Positions 52,358-60,686 of a DNA stretch of 64,000 nt are shown piece after piece. The translations under genes were made by a program, and so were the position numbers. Under the pieces are notes generated by a model. It made no database searches. It saw only the letters and a program-made list of their open reading frames with translations, and was not told the DNA's origin. The stretch spans positions 1 through 64,000 of the forward strand of contig JAKISR010000004.1 of the NCBI GenBank assembly GCA_021648465.1, written 5' to 3'. The stretch comes from Sulfurimonas sp. Lineage in GTDB: Bacteria > Campylobacterota > Campylobacteria > Campylobacterales > Sulfurimonadaceae. Every line of letters starts with the position of its first letter. The stretch's first letter is position 1.

Positions 52358-52654
52358 TTATTTTAGAGTTGGAATATATTTAGATAATTCTTCTAAATCA
52401 TCATTACTATAACCAGAAACTATTTCAGTCATTGTGCTACCCATTCCATAGTCACTTTTAGTACCATCTTTATAGGCTTTTAAAGCAGTAAGAAGGTCCG
52501 CTTGCGAAAGTGTATTTGGGGCTTTTGATACACCCATACAACTCTCATTCATACTTGCTCCATGACATTCATAACAGACATAAGATACTGTTCTTTGTGC
52601 GGATGATGCAAACATCAAAGTTGAGAACAGTGTTATAAAAATTAACGTTTTCAT
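52358..52654 (-). CDS. Small periplasmic monohaem cytochrome c
   Basis: A protein of 98 residues with a signal peptide (1-17) and one haem site CYECH (27-31). A methionine in YGMGST is a likely second ligand. It resembles cytochrome c553-type electron carriers. It is divergent from nadA. Confidence 0.82.
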   Translation of the reverse strand: MKTLIFITLFSTLMFASSAQRTVSYVCYECHGASMNESCMGVSKAPNTLSQADLLTALKAYKDGTKSDYGMGSTMTEIVSGYSNDDLEELSKYIPTLK

Positions 52655-52792
52655 AATATATGGTACTCCTAATTTAGTATTTTAGTTTAGTCATTACCAT
52701 TGTATCTAATTTTGACTCAAATGCAAATTTTTGACATAAACCCATTTACAATTTTTGCTATAATACCGAAATTATAAAATAAGGACATTTTT

Positions 52793-53791
52793 TTGCAGCT
52801 TACGACTGAACAATTAAAAGAGAAAATAAATAATTACAAAAAGAAATTAAGTGTAACAGTTGTTGCACATTTTTATCAAAGAGATGAGGTTTTTGAGATA
52901 GGAGATATCACAGGTGATTCTCTTGAGTTAGCACAAAAAACTAAAGCAGATACTGCTGATTATGTAGTTTTTTGTGGTGTTGGTTTTATGGGTCAAAGTG
53001 TAAAAGTACTTTCCCCTCATAAACGTGTAGTGATGCCAAAACTAGCTTGCTGTGCAATGGCTACAATGATTGATGGAGTTGGATTTGATAATTCTGTAAA
53101 AGCTCTAAATGAAGCTGGTATACTTAGTGAAAATATTTTACCAATTACATATATAAACTCAAATGTTGAAGTAAAGGCAAAAGTTGGTCAGATGGGTGGT
53201 ATGGTATGTACAAGTTCAAATGCTAAAATAATTATTACAACAGCTCTAAAAGAGGGTAAAAAAATTCTTTTTGTTCCAGATAGATGTTTAGGACAAAATA
53301 TAGCAAATCAAATGGGACTTAAATCTAGTATTATTGGTGATGGAAGTAATATTGCGGAATCTGATATTATCTGTTTTAATGGTTTTTGTTCTGTTCACCA
53401 GCTTTTTTCAGTTGATGATATAAACTTTTACCGTAAAAAGTTTCCAGGTATTTTAATAGCTGTCCATCCTGAATGTGATCCATCTGTTTGTGATGCTTCT
53501 GATTTTGTTGGTTCAACCTCTCAACTTATTAAATTTATAAAAAAGTTACCAGAAGATCAAAAAGTAGCAGTTGGAACTGAGTTTAATTTGGTTAATAGAT
53601 TAAGACCTAAAAACACTTATGTTCTATCTTCTACAAAACCTGAATGTCCTACAATGAATGAGACTACACTTGAAGATGTGTACAATGTATTAAAGTCAAT
53701 TGATGAGGGTGAACCATTAAATGAGATTAAAGTGGATGATGAAACTCAAAAATGGGCAAAAATTTCACTAGACAGAATGTTAGCATTATGA
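52793..53791 (+). CDS. nadA: Quinolinate synthase
   Basis: A protein of 332 residues beginning with TTG, preceded by AAGGACA. It has the three cysteines expected for the 4Fe-4S cluster (in LACCAMAT, NGFCSVHQ and ECPTMNETT regions) and the VAHFYQRDEV start of the family. It condenses iminoaspartate with dihydroxyacetone phosphate to quinolinate in NAD synthesis. It overlaps nadC by four bases. Confidence 0.95.
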   Translation: MQLTTEQLKEKINNYKKKLSVTVVAHFYQRDEVFEIGDITGDSLELAQKTKADTADYVVFCGVGFMGQSVKVLSPHKRVVMPKLACCAMATMIDGVGFDNSVKALNEAGILSENILPITYINSNVEVKAKVGQMGGMVCTSSNAKIIITTALKEGKKILFVPDRCLGQNIANQMGLKSSIIGDGSNIAESDIICFNGFCSVHQLFSVDDINFYRKKFPGILIAVHPECDPSVCDASDFVGSTSQLIKFIKKLPEDQKVAVGTEFNLVNRLRPKNTYVLSSTKPECPTMNETTLEDVYNVLKSIDEGEPLNEIKVDDETQKWAKISLDRMLAL

Positions 53792-54603
53792 TTAAAGATT
53801 TTGTATTAGCTTCACTTGCAGAGGATGTTGGTCGTGGTGATTTGTATGCTTTGGTTGAACCAAGTGTAGAAGTGAGTGCAAAAATTATCGCAAAAAGTGA
53901 TGGGATTTTAGCCGGTGTAAAGTATATAGATACTTTAACATCATTAGAGAATTTTAAGATAAATTGGAATAAAAATGATACAGAAGAGTTTAATAAAGGT
54001 GATATTTTAGCAACCCTTAACGGAGATTCACATACTCTTCTTCGTGTTGAGAGAACAGTTTTAAATATACTTTTACATGCAAGTTCTATAGCAACACTAA
54101 CTAAAAAATATGTAGATATTATAGAACCTTATGATATTAAACTTTTAGATACTAGAAAAACCAGACCACTACTTAGAGTGTTTGAAAAGTATGCCACTAG
54201 ATGTGGAGGTGCTATAAATCACCGCATTGGACTTGATGATTCTTTAATGATAAAAGATACTCATTTAAAAACTATACAAAATTTAAATACTTATATAAAA
54301 AAAGCAAGAAAAAAAATACCTTTTACTGCAAAAATAGAAGTAGAAGCTGAAAATCTCAAGATAGCAATAGAAGCATTTAATTCTGGTGCTGATATAGTTA
54401 TGTGTGATAACATGACACCAACTCAAGTAAAAGAAGTGGTAAAATACAGAGATGAGAATTATCCACATATTCTTCTAGAAGCAAGTGGAAACATATCACT
54501 TGAAACTATAGAGAGCTATGCTAAAACAGGAATAGACGCAATAAGCAGTGGTTCATTAATTCATCAAGCAAATTGGATTGATTTATCTATGAAAATGAAA
54601 TAA
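53788..54603 (+). CDS. nadC: Quinolinate phosphoribosyltransferase
   Basis: A protein of 271 residues starting at the ATG that overlaps the nadA stop (ATGA). The motifs LLDTRKTRPLLRVFEKYA and GGAINHRIGLDDSLMIKDTH are diagnostic. It makes nicotinate mononucleotide from quinolinate. An ATG-like start at 53752, inside nadA, is not needed. Confidence 0.96.
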   Translation: MIKDFVLASLAEDVGRGDLYALVEPSVEVSAKIIAKSDGILAGVKYIDTLTSLENFKINWNKNDTEEFNKGDILATLNGDSHTLLRVERTVLNILLHASSIATLTKKYVDIIEPYDIKLLDTRKTRPLLRVFEKYATRCGGAINHRIGLDDSLMIKDTHLKTIQNLNTYIKKARKKIPFTAKIEVEAENLKIAIEAFNSGADIVMCDNMTPTQVKEVVKYRDENYPHILLEASGNISLETIESYAKTGIDAISSGSLIHQANWIDLSMKMK

Positions 54604-54658
54604 TAAAATTTAAGTAAAATCTATTATATATTTTACTTAATTCTTCTTAGGAAATTAA

Positions 54659-55711
54659 ATGGCTGATGACGCTGAAAAAACAGAAGAACCAACCCCCAAA
54701 AAAATAGAGGATGCCAGGCAAGAGGGTAATGTACCAAAATCGCAAGATACATCAGGTGTAATTACTCTCTTTATAGCAATTTTAGCTTTTTTAATGCTTT
54801 TTCCTTACATGAGTTCCCATATGCTACTTTTGTTTAAATATTATTTTTCACTTCTTGGTATGACAATTGATAAAGCTTTTATGTTAGATATTGCAATAGT
54901 AACTATTAGGGAGTTTCTTTTAATTGTTTTACCATTAGCTATAGCAGTTGCTATCTCTGGTGTAGTGGCAGCTATCGCTCAATTTGGTTTTCTTTTTACA
55001 ACAAAGGCTATTGTTCCAGATTTAAAAAAACTTGATCCAATTAAAGGAATGAAAAATTTATTTTCTATGAAAAAGCTTATTGAAGGTGTAAAGATAACAT
55101 TTAAATCTTTTACAACTTTAGGTATTGGTTTTGTATTTTTCTTTATTTTTATTATGGAACTTCCAACAGTTGCCCTTTTTGGACTTGATGATCAGCTTGA
55201 ATGGCTAAAAGACAAAATGATAATTATTGCTTTTGTAATGCTTTTTATTATTTTTGTTTTTGCTTTGATTGATATAGTGATAGTAAGAAAACAGTATTTT
55301 AATGGACTAAAAATGAGTAAACAAGAAGTAAAAGATGAGATGAAAAATATGGATGGAGATCCACTAATAAAAGCAAAAATCAAACAAAAACAAATGGAAA
55401 TTTCAAGAAAAAGAATGATGGCAGAAATTCCAAATGCTGATGTAGTTATAACAAATCCAACACACTATGCCGTAGCAATAAAATATGAAGAAAAGAAATA
55501 TAAAGCACCAGTTGTTGTTGCAAAAGGTATGGATAATATAGCACAACAGATTAAAAAAATTGCTCGAGAAAATAATGTACATATTGTTCAAAATCCACCA
55601 TTAGCAAGAAGTTTATATTCTCAAGTTGAGGTTGAAAAACCAATACCAAATGAACTTTTTGCGGCTGTAGCAGAGGTTTTGGCGTATGTTTATAAAATGA
55701 ATAAGAAATAG
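54659..55711 (+). CDS. flhB: Flagellar export gate protein FlhB
   Basis: A protein of 350 residues with four helices (about 30-50, 88-110, 145-165, 185-205) and the cytoplasmic autocleavage motif NPTH in DVVITNPTHYAVAIKY. FlhB sets substrate specificity of the flagellar type III export apparatus. It starts 55 bp after nadC. Confidence 0.96.
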   Translation: MADDAEKTEEPTPKKIEDARQEGNVPKSQDTSGVITLFIAILAFLMLFPYMSSHMLLLFKYYFSLLGMTIDKAFMLDIAIVTIREFLLIVLPLAIAVAISGVVAAIAQFGFLFTTKAIVPDLKKLDPIKGMKNLFSMKKLIEGVKITFKSFTTLGIGFVFFFIFIMELPTVALFGLDDQLEWLKDKMIIIAFVMLFIIFVFALIDIVIVRKQYFNGLKMSKQEVKDEMKNMDGDPLIKAKIKQKQMEISRKRMMAEIPNADVVITNPTHYAVAIKYEEKKYKAPVVVAKGMDNIAQQIKKIARENNVHIVQNPPLARSLYSQVEVEKPIPNELFAAVAEVLAYVYKMNKK

Positions 55712-55740
55712 TATATAATTTCAAAAATTAAAAGAGTTTT

Positions 55741-56679
55741 ATGAGTGAAATATTAAAAAGAATAAACAGTGCCAATCATGTTGTAGTAGTTTCACATATA
55801 AATCCTGATGCCGATTCTATTAGTAGTGCAAGTGCTATGTATACTTACTTACTGCAAAAACATAAAAAAGTTTCATGGTATTGTAAAAGTGAAAATATTT
55901 CTAATAATCTATCTTTTATACCTTGGTTTGAAAAAATAAGAAATAATTTTCCAAGCTCTGCTGATTTGGTGATATCTTTAGATTGTGCACATTCAAAAAG
56001 ATTAGGAATAGAGTTTGAAGTTGATTTGATTAATATAGATCATCATAAAAGTAATACAAAATTTGCAAAGTTTAATATTGTAGAATCAGATGCAATTAGT
56101 ACAACACAAGTACTGTTTAATTTTTTTAACTCTAATAATATTAAAATAAATAAAAAGATGGCAACAGCCCTATATGCAGGGCTTTTAGATGACTCAAATG
56201 GCTTTATGAATGATAATGTTGATGGCACAACATTTGCTTTTGCTAAAGAGTTAATAGATAATGGAGCTGATTATAAAATTTGTAATAATTTTATAATCAA
56301 AAACATATCTTTAGGAGCATTGAGATTAAAAGCTATTATGTTTAAAAATATGATGCTTGAGTCTGAAGCTAAAATTGCTATTTTTTGTGTAAATCGTGAT
56401 GAGATTAAAGAGAGTGGTGCTTTTGATAGAGAATGTGAATTAGCTTTGGAAGAATCTTTAAATTTACCGCATGTAGAAGTTGCTATGCTTATTAGAGAAA
56501 ATAATGATTTTACTTTAAAAGCTTCTATCCGTTCAAAAAAAAAGTTTGACTCTTCAAAAATAGCTTTAGCTTTTGGCGGTGGTGGTCACTTTTTCAGAGC
56601 AGGTTTTAAATTTGGCAATGATATCTCTTTAAAAGATGCAAAAGAAAAAATTCTAAATTTAATTAAAAAGGAAATATAA
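55741..56679 (+). CDS. DHH-family phosphoesterase (NrnA-like)
   Basis: A protein of 312 residues with the DHH-domain motifs HINPDADS (near 19), SLDCAH and DHHKSN, and a DHHA1 domain with GGGGHFFRAGF near the end. Such NrnA-type proteins degrade short RNAs and pAp. The M23 peptidase gene follows 2 bp later. Confidence 0.88.
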   Translation: MSEILKRINSANHVVVVSHINPDADSISSASAMYTYLLQKHKKVSWYCKSENISNNLSFIPWFEKIRNNFPSSADLVISLDCAHSKRLGIEFEVDLINIDHHKSNTKFAKFNIVESDAISTTQVLFNFFNSNNIKINKKMATALYAGLLDDSNGFMNDNVDGTTFAFAKELIDNGADYKICNNFIIKNISLGALRLKAIMFKNMMLESEAKIAIFCVNRDEIKESGAFDRECELALEESLNLPHVEVAMLIRENNDFTLKASIRSKKKFDSSKIALAFGGGGHFFRAGFKFGNDISLKDAKEKILNLIKKEI

Positions 56680-56681
56680 TT

Positions 56682-58049
56682 TTGGGAAGAGGAAAAAACA
56701 AATCTTCATTTGGTAGATTAATTTTACTAGTAGCAGTTGTAATTGGTTTTATTTATATTTATAGTTCTGAAATGTTTGAAAGAGAAGTACCTAAAATCAC
56801 AATGGAAAATAATGGGTATTGGAATTTTAAAACACCTTTAGAAGTTTTTATTGATGATGCAAGTGGGTTAAAATCGTATAAAATTTTTATTAGAGATAGT
56901 AGTGGAGAGACAACACTTTATAATGAACAATTTTTAGATACTAAAAAATCTGTTTTTGTAAAAGTTGGTACACCAAAGAATTCTTACTCAATGAGAGATA
57001 AAGAGGTTACAATAATTATAGAAGCAATTGATAATAGTAAGTGGAATTTTTTAAATGGAAATCATGTAAGAGTAGAATATAAATTATTAATCGACAAAAA
57101 AAAACCACAATTAAGTATAGTTTCGCATTCATATAAAATTAAAAAAGGTGGCGCAGCCTTAGTTATTTTTCAAGCAAATGATGATAATTTAAAAGATATT
57201 TTCATACAAACAAATTATGGAAAAAAGTTTAAACCGCAACCATTTTATAAAGATGGATATTATATTTCATTAGTTGCTTGGCCCATAACAGAGTCAACAT
57301 TTAGAGCAAATATTATTGCAAAAGACTATGCAGGAAATTTATCAAAAAACAATATCCCTCTTTATTTAAAAGATAAAAAATATAGGCTCTCGAATATAAA
57401 ACTTAGTGATAGTTTTTTAGATGGTAAAATTGCTGAGCTTGCAGAAGAGTTTGAAGAAACTCAGGGTATTACTGATAAAATAGAGCAGTTTAAGATTATT
57501 AACGAAGATGTAAGAGCTAAAAATGAAAAATTAATTCATGATATAACATCAAAAGTTGATGATAAAATGATAAGTGATTTTAAAATTAATAAAATGTATC
57601 CTCTTAAAAATGCAGCGATAGTTGCTTATTTTGGAGATTTTAGAAAATATAGCTATAAAGGTAAGCATATTAGCGAATCGTATCACTTGGGATTAGATAT
57701 GGCCTCAAATGCTATGGCAAAAATAAAACCACAAAATACAGGAGATGTAGTTTTTTCTGATTATAATGGCATCTATGGGAATATGCCAATTATTTATCAT
57801 GGGTTAGGTCTTTATACGCTTTATGGACACTGTTCCTCAATGAATGTTAACAATGGAGATTCCATTTTAGCTAATGCAAATATTGCAAATACTGGTAAAA
57901 GTGGATATGCAATGGGAGACCATTTGCATTTTGGAGTTCTTATTCAAGGTATTGAAGTGCGTCCAGCAGAGTGGATGGATAAAACTTGGATAAAATTAAA
58001 TATAAATAATATAATCAAAAATGCTAAAGAAATTATAGATAGAGGATAA
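56682..58049 (+). CDS. M23-family peptidase (LytM type)
   Basis: A protein of 455 residues beginning with TTG, with one N-terminal helix (about 12-27), a long periplasmic region and a C-terminal M23 domain. The domain keeps the zinc motifs HLGLD and HLHFG. It should cut peptidoglycan cross-links; related enzymes set cell shape in Campylobacterota. The target bond is not known. Confidence 0.87.
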   Translation: MGRGKNKSSFGRLILLVAVVIGFIYIYSSEMFEREVPKITMENNGYWNFKTPLEVFIDDASGLKSYKIFIRDSSGETTLYNEQFLDTKKSVFVKVGTPKNSYSMRDKEVTIIIEAIDNSKWNFLNGNHVRVEYKLLIDKKKPQLSIVSHSYKIKKGGAALVIFQANDDNLKDIFIQTNYGKKFKPQPFYKDGYYISLVAWPITESTFRANIIAKDYAGNLSKNNIPLYLKDKKYRLSNIKLSDSFLDGKIAELAEEFEETQGITDKIEQFKIINEDVRAKNEKLIHDITSKVDDKMISDFKINKMYPLKNAAIVAYFGDFRKYSYKGKHISESYHLGLDMASNAMAKIKPQNTGDVVFSDYNGIYGNMPIIYHGLGLYTLYGHCSSMNVNNGDSILANANIANTGKSGYAMGDHLHFGVLIQGIEVRPAEWMDKTWIKLNINNIIKNAKEIIDRG

Positions 58050-58051
58050 GA

Positions 58052-58135
58052 ATGGAATATTTTTTACAAATAGATACAACTTTAGTGAGGGGAATTTATA
58101 AAAGAACTTACTTCTTTGATAAAGGAGATAAATAA
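58052..58135 (+). CDS. Possible 27-residue small protein before lpxC
   Basis: An ATG at 58052, preceded by AGAGGA, opens 27 codons (MEYFLQIDTTLVRGIY and on to DKGDK) and stops at a TAA one base before the lpxC ATG. The lpxC ribosome binding site lies inside its end. It could be a translated leader that couples to lpxC, or chance. There is no known family. Confidence 0.3.
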   Translation: MEYFLQIDTTLVRGIYKRTYFFDKGDK

Positions 58136-58136
58136 T

Positions 58137-59021
58137 ATGTACCAAACAACCATAGCAAAACCAGTAGAGTTAGTTGGAATAGGTCTTCATAAAGGTTCTG
58201 CTGTAAAATTAAGACTAGAGCCTTTAAATCAAAATACTGGAATAGTGTTTTATAGAAGTGATGTAGATGTGGCTATTCCTCTTATACCTCAAAATGTTGT
58301 TAGTACAAAAATGGCAACAGTTATAGGAAAAGAGGGGTATGTGATATCTACGATTGAACATATGCTTTCGGCCGTGTATGCCTACGGTATTGATAATTTA
58401 AAAATTATTGTTGATGCTGATGAAGTTCCTGTTATGGATGGAAGTAGTGCAAGTTTTTGTATGCTTTTAGATGAAGCTGGAATTACAGAATTAAAATCTC
58501 CAAAAAAAATTATGAAAATTAAAAATGAAGTAATTATAAAAGATGGTGATAAATATGTAAAGTTATCACCATCATCTGATTTACAGTATGGATTTACTAT
58601 AAAATTTGCACATCCTGTTATACAAAAGCAAGATTATATTTTAAAATTTTCAAAACAAAACTATAAAAATGAAATTTCAAGAGCTAGAACTTTTGGATTT
58701 TTACATGAAGTTCAGTATCTTCGTTCAAAAGGCTTAGCTCTTGGTGGATCACTTGAAAATGCTGTAGTTTTAGATGAAAAAAAAGTTTTAAACCCTGAGG
58801 GTTTGAGATTTCCAGATGAGTTTGTAAGACATAAAATTTTAGATGCAGTTGGCGATATGGCATTAATTGGTATGAACTTTATTGGAAATTATGAGGCGAT
58901 GGCTGGAAGTCATGATTTAAATCATAAATTAACAGTAGAGCTACTAAAAAATCCTGAAAATTATGAAATCATAGAGCTTGTTGGTGAAAAAACAAAAGAG
59001 TTAGAAAAAGCATATGCCTAA
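58137..59021 (+). CDS. lpxC: UDP-3-O-acyl-N-acetylglucosamine deacetylase
   Basis: A protein of 294 residues beginning at ATG 58137 (MYQTTIAKPVELVGIGLHKG), with AAAGGAGA nine bases before it; an ATG 21 bp earlier is rejected. Zinc ligands are in IEHMLSA and HKILDAVGD; the catalytic histidine is in SHDLNHKL. It performs the committed step of lipid A synthesis in the cytoplasm. It overlaps the next gene by 8 bp. Confidence 0.96.
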   Translation: MYQTTIAKPVELVGIGLHKGSAVKLRLEPLNQNTGIVFYRSDVDVAIPLIPQNVVSTKMATVIGKEGYVISTIEHMLSAVYAYGIDNLKIIVDADEVPVMDGSSASFCMLLDEAGITELKSPKKIMKIKNEVIIKDGDKYVKLSPSSDLQYGFTIKFAHPVIQKQDYILKFSKQNYKNEISRARTFGFLHEVQYLRSKGLALGGSLENAVVLDEKKVLNPEGLRFPDEFVRHKILDAVGDMALIGMNFIGNYEAMAGSHDLNHKLTVELLKNPENYEIIELVGEKTKELEKAYA

Positions 59022-59475
59022 AAGTGTGGATATACTTTTTATAACTTTATCTTCCCCAATTTATATTGGAATTTATGAAAACAATAAACTTATAGACAGT
59101 GTTGTTAGTCAAAAAAAAAGTTCTGATATTTTACCAAAACTTTTTAAGGAATTTTCACAGAAGTATAAAATAAAAAAGCTTTTTTATGCAAATGGGCCTG
59201 GTAGTTTTATGGCAATCAAAGTTGCATATATATTTTTAAAATCAATTAGTATTTTAAAAAATATACCACTTTTTGCAACAGATGCTTTTTATTTTAATAA
59301 AAAACAACCTATAAAAGCGATTGGAAAGCTATTTTTTGTTAAAATTTCATCAGAAATAAAAACTCAAAAATTAGAAATAGTGCCGAATTCAAAATTTGAA
59401 CTTCCTGATGTACTTGATTATAGTGAGTTTCATACAAATACAACACCTCTTTATGGAATTGGAGCTGTTGGATAA
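59014..59475 (+). CDS. tsaB: TsaB-like protein, short form
   Basis: A protein of 153 residues with the TsaB loop YANGPGSFMAIKVAY (about 67-81), matching GPGSFTGLR of TsaB, which scaffolds TsaD in making t6A of tRNA. E. coli TsaB has about 231 residues; this one lacks much of the second lobe. Short forms seem usual in Campylobacterota. It overlaps lpxC and precedes thrB. Confidence 0.65.
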   Translation: MPKSVDILFITLSSPIYIGIYENNKLIDSVVSQKKSSDILPKLFKEFSQKYKIKKLFYANGPGSFMAIKVAYIFLKSISILKNIPLFATDAFYFNKKQPIKAIGKLFFVKISSEIKTQKLEIVPNSKFELPDVLDYSEFHTNTTPLYGIGAVG

Positions 59476-59498
59476 TTATATAAAAAGGTGCTATTGGC

Positions 59499-60380
59499 AT
59501 GATAATAAGCGTACCAGCAACTAGTGCAAACCTTGGACCAGGATTTGATTCGTTAGGATTAGCAGTTGATTTACGAAATAAAGTTGAATTTTATCCGTCA
59601 AAATTTTTTAGTGTAAGCATAAGAGGTGAAGGTGAAAACAATCCTAGACTTAAAGGTAATAACCTTTTTGTTAGTATTTTTAATGAACATTACAACAGAT
59701 TAACAAAAAAAAGACAAAAGTTTAAGTTCACTTTTCATAATCAAATACCAATGTCAAGAGGGCTTGGAAGTTCATCAGCAGTTATTATTTCAGCTATTGC
59801 TAGTGCACATGAAGCAGCTGGTATTAGAGTGTCAAAGAGAAGAATATTAAATCATGCGATAATATATGAAACACATCCAGATAATATCACTCCTGCGGTA
59901 ATGGGTGGTTTTAATGTAGCAACTATAGAAAAAAGTAAAGTTTTTTCTCAAAAAAAACATCTTCCTGATTATATAAAAGCTGTTGTAGTTATTCCAAATA
60001 AACCGATAAGTACATCAAAAGCAAGAACACTTCTTCCAAAATCATATTCAAAAGAGAATGCTATTTATAACCTTTCTCACACTGCACTTAGTGTCGCGGC
60101 ATTTTTTAATGAAGATTGGGAAATATTAAAACTAGCATCTCAAGATAGATTTCACCAAAAAGCAAGGATGAAAACTTTACCAGAACTCTTTAGTGTTCAA
60201 AAAATAGCATATGATAGTGGAGCTTTAATGAGTACACTTTCAGGTAGTGGATCAACTTTTTTTTCAATGGTCTATGATGAAGATTCAACAATGTTAGCTA
60301 ATAAGCTTAAACAGAAATTTCCAAATTTTAGAGTTAAAGTACTGAATTTTGATAATGATGGTCTTATAGTAGAGAAATAA
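59499..60380 (+). CDS. thrB: Homoserine kinase
   Basis: A protein of 293 residues of the GHMP kinase family with the ATP loop MSRGLGSSSAVI and an N-terminal SVPATSANLGPGFDSLG. It phosphorylates homoserine in threonine synthesis, downstream of asd. It follows tsaB by 23 bp. Confidence 0.95.
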   Translation: MIISVPATSANLGPGFDSLGLAVDLRNKVEFYPSKFFSVSIRGEGENNPRLKGNNLFVSIFNEHYNRLTKKRQKFKFTFHNQIPMSRGLGSSSAVIISAIASAHEAAGIRVSKRRILNHAIIYETHPDNITPAVMGGFNVATIEKSKVFSQKKHLPDYIKAVVVIPNKPISTSKARTLLPKSYSKENAIYNLSHTALSVAAFFNEDWEILKLASQDRFHQKARMKTLPELFSVQKIAYDSGALMSTLSGSGSTFFSMVYDEDSTMLANKLKQKFPNFRVKVLNFDNDGLIVEK

Positions 60381-60422
60381 ATTATAAATATCTTCTATTA
60401 AATCAAGGAACTTTTAGATATA

Positions 60423-60686
60423 ATGGCGAAAAAATTCAATATACCTTGTAGAATGTGTATATCATGTAGACAAAGAGATATACAAAGTAATCTTATTAGA
60501 CTTCAGTGTGAGAACTCACAACTTAGTCTATTTAAAGGCAGTGGTAGAAGTTTTTATATATGTAAAATTTGCCAACAAGACCAAAAAAAAGTCTTAAAAG
60601 CACTTATGCGTCAATGTAAGAGTGGCGATAAAGATAGATTTTACAACACACTAAAGGAGATCATCACTGATGACAGAAAAAGTTAG
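60423..60686 (+). CDS. ylxR: YlxR family (DUF448) RNA-binding protein
   Basis: A protein of 87 residues with CRMCISCRQRD and GRSFYICKICQQDQKK, the YlxR pattern. It is always near infB and likely binds RNA; its role is not settled. It overlaps infB by 17 bp. Confidence 0.88.
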   Translation: MAKKFNIPCRMCISCRQRDIQSNLIRLQCENSQLSLFKGSGRSFYICKICQQDQKKVLKALMRQCKSGDKDRFYNTLKEIITDDRKS

